Shown: positions 26,138-35,700 of the stretch, piece after piece
Numbering within the stretch: position 1 is the stretch's first letter
How the letters are laid out: each line of letters opens with the position of its first letter
Source of the DNA: Bacillus canaveralius
Lineage (GTDB): Bacteria > Bacillota > Bacilli > Bacillales > Cytobacillaceae
NCBI RefSeq assembly: GCF_002860125.1
Contig: NZ_PGVA01000013.1
Location: 1 to 64,000 of the forward strand
Length of the DNA stretch: 64,000 bases
Direction: 5' to 3'
Notes under the pieces: model-generated
What the model saw: only the letters and a program-made list of their open reading frames with translations
Database searches by the model: none
Told to the model about the DNA's origin: nothing
Made by a program: the position numbers and the translations under genes

Positions 26138-26180
26138 ATTGTGTTAATCATTATTTAAGATAACGTAAATTTATGTTAAT
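26138..26180 (-). promoter_or_regulatory. PhoP box array of the alkaline phosphatase gene
   Basis: On the minus strand TTAACA, TTACGT, TAAATA and TTAACA-like hexamers recur with about 11-bp spacing, the arrangement of PhoP dimer sites. A TATAGT -10 candidate lies downstream at about 26125. Confidence 0.6.
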
Positions 26181-26374
26181 AATGCATTAAGTCTTAATGA
26201 CATATATTTCGAAAACGATTGGAAGATTAACTCTAATTTTATCAGCGGTTTCTGCCTACCGGCTTTACTCTTTTTTATCGAAAGTTTTCGCCATCAGCGA
26301 CCGCTATATATTATATTATCCTATCTCCAGGAATATAGTGGGGGAGAGAGATCTATTTTAAGGGGGGAAAGCTA

Positions 26375-27787
26375 ATGGTTATTCATGTGGTACAACGGGG
26401 GGAAACATTGTGGGCGATTTCCCGGCGGTATGGTGTCGCGATTAGTCAAATTGTATCAGCAAATCAGTTGGAAAATCCGGACAGATTGGTGGTCGGGCTC
26501 GCGCTTGTCATTCCTGTTGCTTACCGGTCGCATGTGGTCCGGTCCGGTGAGACATTGTGGATGATCGCGCAAAGATACGGAACGACGGTTCAGGCGATTG
26601 TCCAGGCAAACCGGATTAGTGATCCCTCACGAATCAGCCCGGGAATGGTGTTAGTCATACCGGCAAGAACACATACTGTCCAACGCGGAGAAACCTTATG
26701 GCAAATTGCACAGCGATATGGGACGACGGTTCAAGAGATCATCAGGGCAAATCAAATTCAAGATCCGAATGCGATATTCCCTGGAACTGTTTTAACGATC
26801 CCTTTTAGAAAGCCTGTCATTGACGTCAACGCTTATACGATCAATACAGGAGAAACAGGAGCCAGGGAAGTTCGCGAGGTAGGCCGATATTTAACTTATT
26901 GGACGCCTTTTGCTTATAGAATGCGGGAAGACGGCGGATTGGATGCCATTAATGATGTGCCGATTATTCAGGCTGCTGTGGCTGAACGGGTTGTTCCGAT
27001 GCTCTGCATCACCAACTTCACGGCGACAGATCCGGGATCCCGGCTCGCGCACACCATCCTATCAAACACCGAAATCCAGGACCGTTTATTAACCAATATT
27101 TTAAACATAATGAGAGAAAAAGGATACCGGGCACTAAACGTTGATTTTGAAAACGTTTATCCGGCTGACCGTGAGTTATACAATCAATTTTTACAGCGTA
27201 CGGTTGACCGCCTGCATCCTGAAGGATACCTTGTTTCAACAGCGGTTGCTCCAAAAACGAGCGGTGAACAACAAGGCTTGTTGTATGAAGCACATGATTA
27301 TCCTGCACATGGCCGAATCGTTGATTTTGTGATATTGATGACTTATGAATGGGGCTACAGGTTGGGGCCGCCACAGGCGATTTCGCCGCTCAACCAAATA
27401 AAGCGGGTTCTCGATTATGCTGTGTCCGTCATTCCAAGAAACAAGATTTTCTTTGGCTTTCAAATTTACGCGCGCGACTGGGTTCTTCCCCATGTCCAGG
27501 GACAAGAAGCAGAAACCTTCAGCCCGCAGGAAGCCGTCCGTCGAGCGATTCAATACGGAGCCACCATTCAATACGATCCTGTCGCTCAGTCACCATTTTT
27601 CCGCTACACCGACGCCCAGGGCCGCGGCCACGAAGTCTGGTTCGAGGATGCCCGCAGCGCCCAGGCAAAATTTGATACAGTCAAAGACTATCGCTTGCCC
27701 GGAATCAGCTACTGGGTACTTGGCTATCCGTTCCCGCAAAATTGGCTGCTTCTTGAAGACAATTTTACGATCCGGAAATTACGGTAG
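26375..27787 (+). CDS. sleL: Spore cortex N-acetylglucosaminidase, SleL/YaaH type
   Basis: 470 residues, ATG with AAGGGGGG upstream. Three LysM domains (about 2-47, 52-97 and 100-146; motif HVVQRGETLWAISRRYG and its variants) bind peptidoglycan. They precede a GH18 domain (about 160-460). The catalytic DxE reads LNVDFENVY near residue 256, with MTYEWGYR further on. SleL hydrolyses muramic-lactam cortex fragments during germination. SleL/YaaH as I remember them carry two LysM domains, so three is unusual. No signal peptide, as in YaaH, which is delivered to the spore from the mother cell. Monocistronic. Confidence 0.9.
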   Translation: MVIHVVQRGETLWAISRRYGVAISQIVSANQLENPDRLVVGLALVIPVAYRSHVVRSGETLWMIAQRYGTTVQAIVQANRISDPSRISPGMVLVIPARTHTVQRGETLWQIAQRYGTTVQEIIRANQIQDPNAIFPGTVLTIPFRKPVIDVNAYTINTGETGAREVREVGRYLTYWTPFAYRMREDGGLDAINDVPIIQAAVAERVVPMLCITNFTATDPGSRLAHTILSNTEIQDRLLTNILNIMREKGYRALNVDFENVYPADRELYNQFLQRTVDRLHPEGYLVSTAVAPKTSGEQQGLLYEAHDYPAHGRIVDFVILMTYEWGYRLGPPQAISPLNQIKRVLDYAVSVIPRNKIFFGFQIYARDWVLPHVQGQEAETFSPQEAVRRAIQYGATIQYDPVAQSPFFRYTDAQGRGHEVWFEDARSAQAKFDTVKDYRLPGISYWVLGYPFPQNWLLLEDNFTIRKLR

Positions 27788-27900
27788 GGACAAAATGAGC
27801 TTCACGCTCCGAATTAGTGGAACAGAAGTCCTTCCAAGCCAATTTAATTTCGCAATCAAGGTTCACAACTTAACGCTAAGACTTTACTCCATCAAATAAC

Positions 27901-27946
27901 AAAAGCTGATTCAATTAGTATTTCCCAGAAAATTGAACCAGCTTTT
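27901..27946. terminator. Bidirectional terminator
   Basis: AAAAGCTGATTCAATT pairs with AATTGAACCAGCTTTT; shared by the SleL and Fic genes. Confidence 0.8.
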
Positions 27947-28584
27947 CAGTTTCTCGACTTTAATGACTTATAATAATGAATTAAATGCATATCAGGAGTA
28001 TCATTTTGAATTGCTTTTAGCATTAATTTTTCAATTTCGATTAAATCACAATGAACTAGCGATTTAATGGAGCCTTGTATCATCTCTTCTTCACTCACTA
28101 CTGTCCATTCCAATTTGAATCCATTCATCAGAGCCAGAGTTCTGAAAAACTCTCGTTGCGTTCGTCCGTTTCCTTCCCTAAATGGATGAGCTGCATTTAC
28201 ATGATCGAAATAGTATGCTAATCTAACTGACAATTGTTCTTTATTCTTTTCGTTTTTCAAATAACCTTCTGCCCTTAAGGGAGCCGTCACGCTCTCTTTA
28301 AAATACGTACTTATTACACTATGCCGTGCAAAAAAATTACCTTTGGATATATCAACAGTTCTAATTTGACCATCCCAATCGAAAAGATCTTGAAATATAT
28401 GCTTGTGAATGGCTTGTAAATGACCTAAATCGAAATTGCCTGTAATAGGTTTTTCCATAAGTTCTAAGAGTCTGCGTCCAGTAAGGATACGTTCTACGTT
28501 ATTGAGTTTATCTAGTTCTCTAATATTCAACTTATTTTTTAGAATTGCTGTTCCAGGATATAGATATGGATCACTCATTTGCAA
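27946..28584 (-). CDS. Fic-domain AMP transferase (toxin)
   Basis: 212 residues. The Fic active site HPFREGNGRTQREF, near residue 133, has the catalytic histidine, the acidic residue, the phosphate-binding GNGR and the second arginine, so it should be active. Family members transfer AMP to proteins such as DNA gyrase. FDWDGQIRTVDISKGNFFA is the flap region over the target site. The gene begins 14 bp inside the end of the antitoxin gene, the usual arrangement in class I Fic modules where a separate antitoxin blocks the active site. Confidence 0.92.
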   Translation of the reverse strand: MQMSDPYLYPGTAILKNKLNIRELDKLNNVERILTGRRLLELMEKPITGNFDLGHLQAIHKHIFQDLFDWDGQIRTVDISKGNFFARHSVISTYFKESVTAPLRAEGYLKNEKNKEQLSVRLAYYFDHVNAAHPFREGNGRTQREFFRTLALMNGFKLEWTVVSEEEMIQGSIKSLVHCDLIEIEKLMLKAIQNDTPDMHLIHYYKSLKSRN

Positions 28585-28960
28585 GTTCTAGAACCTTTCT
28601 TAGAAATTCTTCTTCTGAGAGGATCCCTAAAACTTTCGCCTTTATTAATTCTTCTTCTCTCTGTTCTAAATTAAATCCTTCAATTGATAATGTACCTTTT
28701 ACCTGTCTCATCCCGTATTCTATATCAAAAACAGGTCTATTTGACAACGGATCATTGCCCCCCTTCTTATTTATTTGTCCGTTCTGAGAATTCCTGTTAA
28801 TAGTCTTGATCTCATTTAACATTACCTTGTTTCTGGTGAATGTCTGACTAACTCTTTTGTTCCTTTTGTTTAATAACCCTTTTGTCTTTCGCACTTTAAC
28901 ATTCGCAACAGGAGTTTTTAACTCAAATCCATTTGCAGGCATAAAATTCAACGTTCCCAA
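28571..28960 (-). CDS. Fic antitoxin, VbhA-like, with long N-terminal extension
   Basis: Up to 129 residues. The C-terminal about 60 residues are the VbhA-type antitoxin: GTLSIEGFNLEQREEE holds the inhibitory motif (S/T)xxxE(G/N), here TLSIEG, and VLGILSEEEFLRKVLE is its second helix. In the family the antitoxin alone is about 60 residues. Here an Arg/Lys-rich stretch of some 65 residues precedes it (VRKTKGLLNKRNKR). It may be an added DNA-binding or disordered part. The start is uncertain; the ATG at residue 7 is as likely as the first. Confidence 0.8.
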   Translation of the reverse strand: MGTLNFMPANGFELKTPVANVKVRKTKGLLNKRNKRVSQTFTRNKVMLNEIKTINRNSQNGQINKKGGNDPLSNRPVFDIEYGMRQVKGTLSIEGFNLEQREEELIKAKVLGILSEEEFLRKVLELANE

Positions 28961-29203
28961 CTATTATTTAGTTCTTTCAATGGAATGTCAGTCATAAATT
29001 GTTATTTGTATTATAACATTTTTCGCAAAAAAATTCAGAAACCGACATAAAACCCTTGTTTACAAAACTGTTGCTGGTGGCAGAGCAGCGATATTTATTT
29101 TGTGTAGATTTTAATTCAATACCGAAATTTCGCCAAAATATGATAAAAAATCTTCTATTCTCGCTCTATTAAAAATATAAGAACGCGCATTTCAAATTAA
29201 CAT

Positions 29204-30094
29204 CTAGGTTAGCCCTTTTCTATTTATCAAAATTAGCCCCGCGATAATCAGCAGCATACCTAAAATAGCGATGATGCTCAGCGTATGTCCAAAGATGAAG
29301 TAATCCAGCAAAGCAGTTACTGGCGGTACACAATACAGTAAACTTGTTACATTTGTAAGATTGCCGATCCGAATCAAATAGAACAGGAGCATCGAAGCAC
29401 CGATTGAGATAACCAACACCATCCATGCAAGGGCAATCCAGAACGTTATTGTCCAGTTGACGGACGACGACTCGAAAATCGGCGTTAACAGGAGTAATAC
29501 GACGGATCCTCCTGTATATTGAATCGCCAAATTAGTTGGCATGCTTACTGTGACGCGCTTCTGCAAAATGGTCCCGGCAGTAATAAAAGCAAGCGATAGA
29601 AGCGTACTGCTTATTCCTAAAACTGAAAGAGTTCCGGCGAAAATACTATCACCGACAACTAAAACCAAGCCAGCTATCCCCAATATTAACCCTGCCCATT
29701 TGCCGAAACTTGTTTTTTGCCTGGTTGCAATAGTAGTTAAAATTGGCTGTGCCCCAAGTATGATAGATAAGATTCCCGGGGAAACTTCGTACGCTAGCGC
29801 CAGAAAGAAAAAGACCTGGTATCCCGCTTGTAAAAACAAGCCCGTAATCAATATATTTCGCCATTCCGCAAAACTTTTTGGGATGGGAGATTTTATCAAT
29901 AAACAGATTAGCCACATGATCAGCATCGATAAAACAAAACGAAGTGATACAAAAGCGAAAGGGGTTGAATCATGCAAACCAAGTTCAACGAATATTGCTC
30001 CGCTGCTCCATAATAGAACAAATAATACTGGTATTAAACTATTTTTCAACTCAGGTTTTAAATTAGGTACCCTCTTAATTTGTTCTAACATCAT
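29204..30094 (-). CDS. EamA/DMT-superfamily transporter
   Basis: 296 residues from ATG 30094, which has AGGGGAG 8 bp upstream. Ten transmembrane helices are arranged as two EamA repeats (about residues 18-150 and 165-290). The start helix VLFVLLWSSGAIFVELGL and the second-repeat GTILQKRV are typical. Such carriers export amino acids, metabolites or drugs; no substrate can be assigned. The two flanking genes are not on the same transcript. Confidence 0.85.
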   Translation of the reverse strand: MMLEQIKRVPNLKPELKNSLIPVLFVLLWSSGAIFVELGLHDSTPFAFVSLRFVLSMLIMWLICLLIKSPIPKSFAEWRNILITGLFLQAGYQVFFFLALAYEVSPGILSIILGAQPILTTIATRQKTSFGKWAGLILGIAGLVLVVGDSIFAGTLSVLGISSTLLSLAFITAGTILQKRVTVSMPTNLAIQYTGGSVVLLLLTPIFESSSVNWTITFWIALAWMVLVISIGASMLLFYLIRIGNLTNVTSLLYCVPPVTALLDYFIFGHTLSIIAILGMLLIIAGLILINRKGLT

Positions 30095-30212
30095 GGTTAG
30101 GCTCCCCTTTACGAAAAATTCACTCACACACAAATAATAATAGATTAAGAAATAGTTTACGCTACATAAATATTATCATTAACAATGGTGAAATGAATCT
30201 TTATGCTGTCTT

Positions 30213-30250
30213 ATCAAAGCCGGGATGAGGCTGCTCCTCCCGGCTTTGAT
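30213..30250. terminator. Terminator hairpin
   Basis: TCAAAGCCGGGA pairs with TCCCGGCTTTGA, 65 bp beyond the stop of the MFS remnant. Confidence 0.75.
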
Positions 30251-30314
30251 ATTAGTTACTGTATTACTCATGCTTATAACATCATTACTGATTTTTTTAT
30301 CAAATACTTTCCTC

Positions 30315-30640
30315 TCAAACCTTTTCAGGTCTAATCGCAAGTGATACAAGGAGCCCGATACCAAGGAGTAATGCCAGTGATTCAAATGTTAAAAGATAGC
30401 TGCCTGTTTTTAATAAGGAAACGGCAATGATCGGCCCCAGAGTTGCACCGATAAATAAAATAAACGTGTAAAGTGTGACAGCAATTCCGCTTGCCTGCCC
30501 ACCCAATTGGCCAACAAGCATGATCAATGTTGGTACCGTTACTCTCCTTTCAACCGGGAACATTTCCACTACGTATACTAACGCAGCTGGAGCAAACGTT
30601 GCTGCGACTAACCCTTGTATCGCGAAAAATCCGCTACTGG
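30315..30640 (-). pseudogene. MFS transporter fragment (C-terminal part)
   Basis: From about 30640 the minus strand reads FFAIQGLVAATFAPAALVYV and VEMFPVERRVTVPTL, then helices to the stop at 30315 (IRPEKV). This is the second half of a major facilitator in which the first part is missing. The break coincides with the start of a MerR fragment on the other strand, so a deletion joined two genes here. A start codon with ribosome binding site is absent. Confidence 0.8.
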
Positions 30641-30858
30641 GGAAAAAAGGACTTATTGAGTCTGAAAATGAAGGCGAAGGAACAACCCGGAGATATAATT
30701 ACTTAAACATAAAAAAAATCCTCTTAATCCAGGAATTAATTGAAGAAGGATACACTCTTGATGCGGCAGCCAAAAAAGTCGAAGACCGCATGAAAAATAT
30801 TAATGATGTATTCCTTAAGCTAGCGAACACTGCTTCTAATCAAACCGATACTGACTAA
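30632..30858 (+). pseudogene. MerR-type HTH gene fragment
   Basis: The plus strand gives KKGLIESENEGEGTTRRYNY followed by IQELIEEGYTLDAAAKKVEDR. This is the second half of a MerR winged helix plus the following helix, then a polar tail to 30858. The recognition helix at the N-terminus is missing, having been lost at about 30640, where the MFS fragment also begins. The frame is open upstream only by running antisense through the MFS remnant. Confidence 0.75.
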
Positions 30859-30868
30859 TTTAATAAAA

Positions 30869-30911
30869 GAAAAGCCGATCCCCGTCATTGCACGGTGATC
30901 GGCCTTTTTTA
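30869..30911. terminator. Rho-independent terminator
   Basis: AAAGCCGATC pairs with GATCGGCCTTTTTT. Confidence 0.8.
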
Positions 30912-30964
30912 TGTCTTAAATATGCTCCGGGAATTAACAATGGGAAAATCGACTTGTGAAAGAC

Positions 30965-31405
30965 TTAACGAATGAATGAAGATTCTACATTAGCAAGTGC
31001 GTCATCGAGCCAACGAGGATGCATTTTTATTAAATCGGCTGGCAAAGCATCTTTATGAAAAAACTGCACAGCCAAAGATTCTGGAGAATTACACTGCAGT
31101 TTACCACCGACAATCTCAGCGAGAAAACAGGTGGTCACAAAATGGACGTTTTTTCCATCTGGATATTGAAATACTTGAGAAGCAGGGTCAGAATAAACGC
31201 CAATTAATTTTTTGATGCTGATTTGTAAGTTGGTTTCTTCCTGGACTTCCCGCACAGCAGCTTCAGTTACTGTTTCACCTGGCTCCACATGTCCGGACGG
31301 AATCCCCCAAAGCCCTACATCAGCACGTTTTTGCAACAAAACCCGATTCTCTTCATCCAAAATAATAACAGCAATTCCCGGGTGAATTTCATCAATTCGT
31401 TCCAT
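30965..31405 (-). CDS. NUDIX hydrolase
   Basis: 146 residues, one NUDIX domain. The box GHVEPGETVTEAAVREVQ, ending EETNLQI (about residues 38-62), has all catalytic glutamates. WGIPSG before it is the usual lead. Substrate unknown; short members commonly hydrolyse nucleoside diphosphate derivatives or oxidised nucleotides. It lies about 50 bp before the DUF523 gene ends, with all three of NUDIX, DUF523 and cupin on the minus strand and separate ribosome binding sites. Confidence 0.88.
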   Translation of the reverse strand: MERIDEIHPGIAVIILDEENRVLLQKRADVGLWGIPSGHVEPGETVTEAAVREVQEETNLQISIKKLIGVYSDPASQVFQYPDGKNVHFVTTCFLAEIVGGKLQCNSPESLAVQFFHKDALPADLIKMHPRWLDDALANVESSFIR

Positions 31406-31453
31406 GGCAAATTCCTCCGTTCATATCAAAATCCCAATTTCGCATGCATTCAT

Positions 31454-31909
31454 TTAACATACATCTAAAAGTTCACGTTCTGAAATCACTTTAAATCCTT
31501 CCTGTTTAAGCAATGCTGTGGTAACACCTTCACCGGAAGTTTTCTTGTTCCGGAAGCTGCCATCATAGATTATTTGCGATCCGCAGGAAGGGCTGAATTC
31601 TTTTAAAACGATGTAAGTCGCATTTAACTTTTTTGCTAATTCCAAAGTTTGATAGGCCCCTTTAATATAAAGATCTGTCACATCTTCGCCCGATCTCTCA
31701 ACAACCCTTGCTGTACCAGCTAACACTTCTTTTCCCGTTCCACCAATAATCTCTGCCGGCTCCCTCGGAGTTGAAAAGCCTCCTAAAAGTTCAGGGCAAA
31801 CCATCACTGCTTTATCCTGGTCGACCAATTCCTGAATCTTCTTTTCAAGACTGTCGGTCCCATTGTAACGGCATTTCAAACCTGCAAGACAAGAACTGAC
31901 AAGAATCAT
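31454..31909 (-). CDS. DUF523 family protein
   Basis: 151 residues. The family begins VSSCLAGLKCRYNG and has a central CPELLGGFSTPREPAE and a C-terminal FSPSCGSQIIYDG; the three conserved cysteine-bearing segments are present, suggesting a metal or iron-sulfur site. It is a full-length member. Function is unproven. It lies 46 bp downstream of a cupin gene on the same strand. Confidence 0.85.
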   Translation of the reverse strand: MILVSSCLAGLKCRYNGTDSLEKKIQELVDQDKAVMVCPELLGGFSTPREPAEIIGGTGKEVLAGTARVVERSGEDVTDLYIKGAYQTLELAKKLNATYIVLKEFSPSCGSQIIYDGSFRNKKTSGEGVTTALLKQEGFKVISERELLDVC

Positions 31910-31955
31910 CTGTTATGACTCCTTTAAATAGCTGTAATTTTTTCGAAAAACAGTA

Positions 31956-32321
31956 CTATTTGCTGCTTCCGGTGATGTTATTGCTTGTTTTCTCAAAGCA
32001 CAAGTTAACTGTGCGTTCATTGGATCGGGTACGATGCATTTTATTGGCTGGAACAGTGAACATTTCGCCGGGCTTCAATGAAACTGTCTCACCGCCTTCT
32101 AGATCTATAAAAAGTTCACCTTCTAAAACATAGAATAATTCATCGCAGTCTTCATGTTTATGCCAGTGATATTCTCCGTCAATTACTGCAATTCTCAGAG
32201 CGTGATCATTTATTTCACTGACAATGAAATTCGCATAATCACGTTGGTCTTTGACCAAATCCAATAGATTCAAAACTTTTAATTGCCCTTTTTTGTCCAC
32301 TTTCTTTTCTCCTTGTGTCAT
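31956..32321 (-). CDS. Cupin-2 domain protein
   Basis: 121 residues forming a single cupin barrel. The first motif reads GEYHWHKHEDCDELFYVLEG with metal-ligand histidines and glutamate; the second reads PGEMFTVPANKMHRT with the final histidine. Such small cupins include isomerases and dioxygenases; no substrate can be named. The upstream region contains a phased array. Confidence 0.88.
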   Translation of the reverse strand: MTQGEKKVDKKGQLKVLNLLDLVKDQRDYANFIVSEINDHALRIAVIDGEYHWHKHEDCDELFYVLEGELFIDLEGGETVSLKPGEMFTVPANKMHRTRSNERTVNLCFEKTSNNITGSSK

Positions 32322-32420
32322 ATATTCATAAGCATAACGACTTAGATCATATAACTATGTATTACTCTCTCTTTATAAGTTAGCATAATAAAATGGCAGA
32401 GATAAGGCCCAAAAATGGCG

Positions 32421-32613
32421 AAGTTGACGATATGTCTGAAAAGTTGATGATAAATTGGCCGAACTTGACGATATATCTGCAAAGTTGACGATAAAACGGT
32501 CGAACTTGATGATATATCTGAAAGTTGACGATAAAACGGTCGAACTTGATGATATATCTGCAAAGTTGATGATAAAACAGTCGAACTTGATGATATATCT
32601 GGAGAGTTGGTTC
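32421..32613 (+). repeat. Phased 20.5-bp array, TTGATGATA type
   Basis: Nine to ten copies of (C/G)TTGAYGATA start at 32423, 32443, 32464, 32484, 32505, 32524, 32545, 32565, 32586 and (degenerate) 32606. The steps are 20 or 21 bp with one of 19. Copies alternate strictly between AAAGTTGA...GATAAAAC and GAACTTGA...GATATATC, giving a higher-order unit of about 41 bp. It lies between the cupin and yvnB-like genes. Antisense frames through it are not genes. Confidence 0.92.
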
Positions 32614-32661
32614 ATACAATCTTTTTGATGCCAATTAATTTATGAACACGGGAATACACTT

Positions 32662-32704
32662 TAAAAGGGGGCAACTCAGTTTTTCATGAGCCTGCCCCCC
32701 TTTA
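32662..32704. terminator. Rho-independent terminator
   Basis: GGGGGCA pairs with TGCCCCCC, directly after the yvnB-like gene on the minus strand. Confidence 0.75.
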
Positions 32705-32705
32705 A

Positions 32706-35700
32706 TTAGGAAATAGTAATCGATTTTTCGGCTATTACGCCATTTGCTTCTACCTTTAATATAATCTGGCCTTTTTCCAATCCAGTCAGTTGTCCGGTTG
32801 CAGTGTCAAAAACAGCAATGTATTTCTTTGATTCTTTGGCCTTAATCAGGGCTTCACCTGTACCAATAAAGACATTTTCGCTTCCGGTCCAATTGACACT
32901 TGCCGGGTATCGGAGCGGAAAATTCAAGCTTCCTGCTTGATGTCCGGTAGCCTTTACTTCGACTGTCTCACCGGTCGTAACCGATTCTGGCGCCTCCATT
33001 GTTACACCTTCAAGCAGTGGATTTACCTTGGCACGTACCCATTCTGTGTCATGAATCGGACTCTGTTCACTCGATTTTTCCGGTCCTCTTGCTTTTGAAG
33101 GAACAGGTGTCGGGTCGATGCCAAACATCGTCCATGCATAAAACCCGCCTTTATCAGCCGAACCGTATGGTGCTTTTCCGGCAGGGCCAACAACCATATA
33201 AGGAACTCCGTCCACTCGCTCTACATTTACATTATGGGCGTGACCGGATATATAAAGAGCCCCTTTTCCATTCGACTCTTCTCTAAATTTCGTCAACCAG
33301 GTTTCAATCAGTTCTGCTTCTTTTCGGTCAGTTAATTGACTGTTTTTCGTCGATAGTGGATCCCGGGTTGGATGATGCCCGAAAACGACGAGATTCTTAA
33401 TATTTGGATCACTCGCTGCAGTCTCCAATGTTCTTTTTAATTCTATTAATTGGTTGAAATCGGAGGTACGGAAGCTTCCGGTTGCTGAATCCAGGAGAAC
33501 AAATTGCGTACCCTTATGTTCAAAAGTGAACCTATTTTCTTTAAAAGTTTGCAAAAAGTTGTCCAAATTGCCGGTACCCATTATTTCATGATTTCCGGGA
33601 ACATAATAAATTGGCAGCTGATCGCCGACTTCTTCTTCCAATATCCTCTTAGCAAGCGCAAAGTCCTCAGGGTAGGCAGTATCAACGAGGTCACCGCCAA
33701 TGATTAAAAATTCAGGTTTTTCCTTAATTATTTGCTGTAAACTTTCCCTGGCGAGCCGTACTTGCTGACTGTCGGGTGACTTCCCGACAAATTGGCTGTC
33801 AGCCATTACAGCAAACTTCCAGCGATCCTCCGCAAGATTTGCGTTTTGCAGCACAAGAGGATCCGCTTTTTCCGAAACTACTGGCACCTCAACAGTCGGA
33901 CTCACTTTGACTGCCAAATCATCATAGACGAGCTGACCGGTGTATTGTTTCGCCTTGTTTGTTTCAATGGCGCCAATCGTTCTTAACTCAAGCGGATAAG
34001 AAACACCTGCAGGCACTGGAATTTCAATTTGTTTCCAACCTGTCCATGTGACATACGGGCCGTAAAGGTAATGATTGCTTCCATCAGCGCCGCGCGTCGT
34101 AAATGACATCCATTCCCCTTTTCCGTCACCTTTGACCCACATACTGATCGATTGCGGCTCACCCGGAAGGATAATCGGTTTAACCGGATGAAAATTAGCC
34201 GTCCGCGTTCCCGTTGATTTCGCAAAGTCAAAATTAACTTTGATTCCGCTCCCGCTTAAGCCCTCCCCTTTTTCAATCGTTCCCGTTCCGCGGGCGGAGG
34301 AAAAGCGCCATTCTGACAAATCTTCCATTTTCGAGACGTACTCTGTTTTTAATCCGACTGTGACAGGAAGATATGCCTTTTTTTCATTTACTGTAAGGGT
34401 CACCAGGGAAGATCCTTCATTAACCTTTGTACTGACGGAAAACGTGCCTTCCGCCGTCATTTGAATATCAATGATTGATTGGTCGTAATCCAGGCTAACA
34501 TCTTGAGGTTCAATAGGTGCTGAGTAGCCATTCTTGTCATATCCAATGATCGAAAATTGGCCAGTCGCCCCTTCTGCAAGTCCAAGTCTTGGAATATTTG
34601 CTTCTATTCGTTCCAGTTCACTTAGCACATAAACTGGACTTGTTCCTTTTATGCCTGTGGCTTGAGCTTCTACATCCGCTTTACCTGGCTTTTTGGCACG
34701 GAAAATCCCGTCTTTTTCAAACTTTCCAACGGAACCGGGTTTGGTATCCCACTTTATTTGTCCAGTTTCAACAGGATCGTAAGCATTATCGAAACCAGCA
34801 GCAGAAAAATTCCGCGTCAATCCGGGAAATACACGATTGGAATTTTCCAAGTTTGATTGCGTAAACACTTTAAAGCCTGTCAAGATGCCATTGCCCTTCG
34901 CTGTAAAGATACCAATTCCATTAGGTACTGCCCGTTCCGTTCCGTCAGAAGGACTATTGACCACTTCCGCATCGTCTTTGCCGGGAGTCCGTGCCACCAT
35001 GGTTGTGGAGCCGCCACCATCTAAATTAAGGGCATGATGTGCTCCGAACTCCTTCATAAGTGCGCCCATTTCGCGCAGAGTCATACCACGGCTGCTTGCT
35101 TGACGGCCATCAACTGTTACTAAATACATCTGTTTTCCGTCAGCAGAGTATCCTACTGCCGTACGAGGAGCTGTTACTTTATCATCCAGGGATTGAACTT
35201 GTCCCTCTTTAACAAGAATCGGATTTCCGCCAATCGCAAATTCGAATGGTTTCCCATTTGGAACCTTTGGAGAATATTGAACCGATATCTCGTCCCCTGA
35301 TTTAAGCTGCTTTAAGATGGATGCGCCTGATTCACGGCCTACCAATACAAAAGAGTTTTCAGTGATTTTGCCGCTCCCAATATGATCATGGCTGTCAATC
35401 ACTTTACCGTTTTCAACAATTACTTCATGTACTGACCCGCTATTGCTTACTGCTCCGCTTCTGGAAGCTTCTCCCCAAAGCGAAGAATACAGGCCAATAC
35501 CATTTGCCGGGATGCTGCTTTGGTTTAATGACGCGAGGGGATGCTCGTTCCCATGAAAAGTGATGACACCTTCGAGGAAAATTTGTGCAAGCTGCCCAAT
35601 TCCGTCAGCATTGATTCCAGCTGCCTGCTGCCATCCTGGTTCCGGTCCTTTTACAAGATTTCCACTCTGAATTTCTGCACCAAGCGGGGCTTTCGTACCG

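Noticed and set aside
30475-30631. N-terminal half of the long plus-strand frame at the MerR fragment
   Set aside because: It is antisense to the MFS remnant; only the part after 30632 resembles a MerR protein.
32342-32634. Three overlapping minus-strand frames over the TTGATGATA array
   Set aside because: All three frames stay open because the repeat unit lacks stops; the products are repeats of QIYHQVR or DISSSS without start signals.
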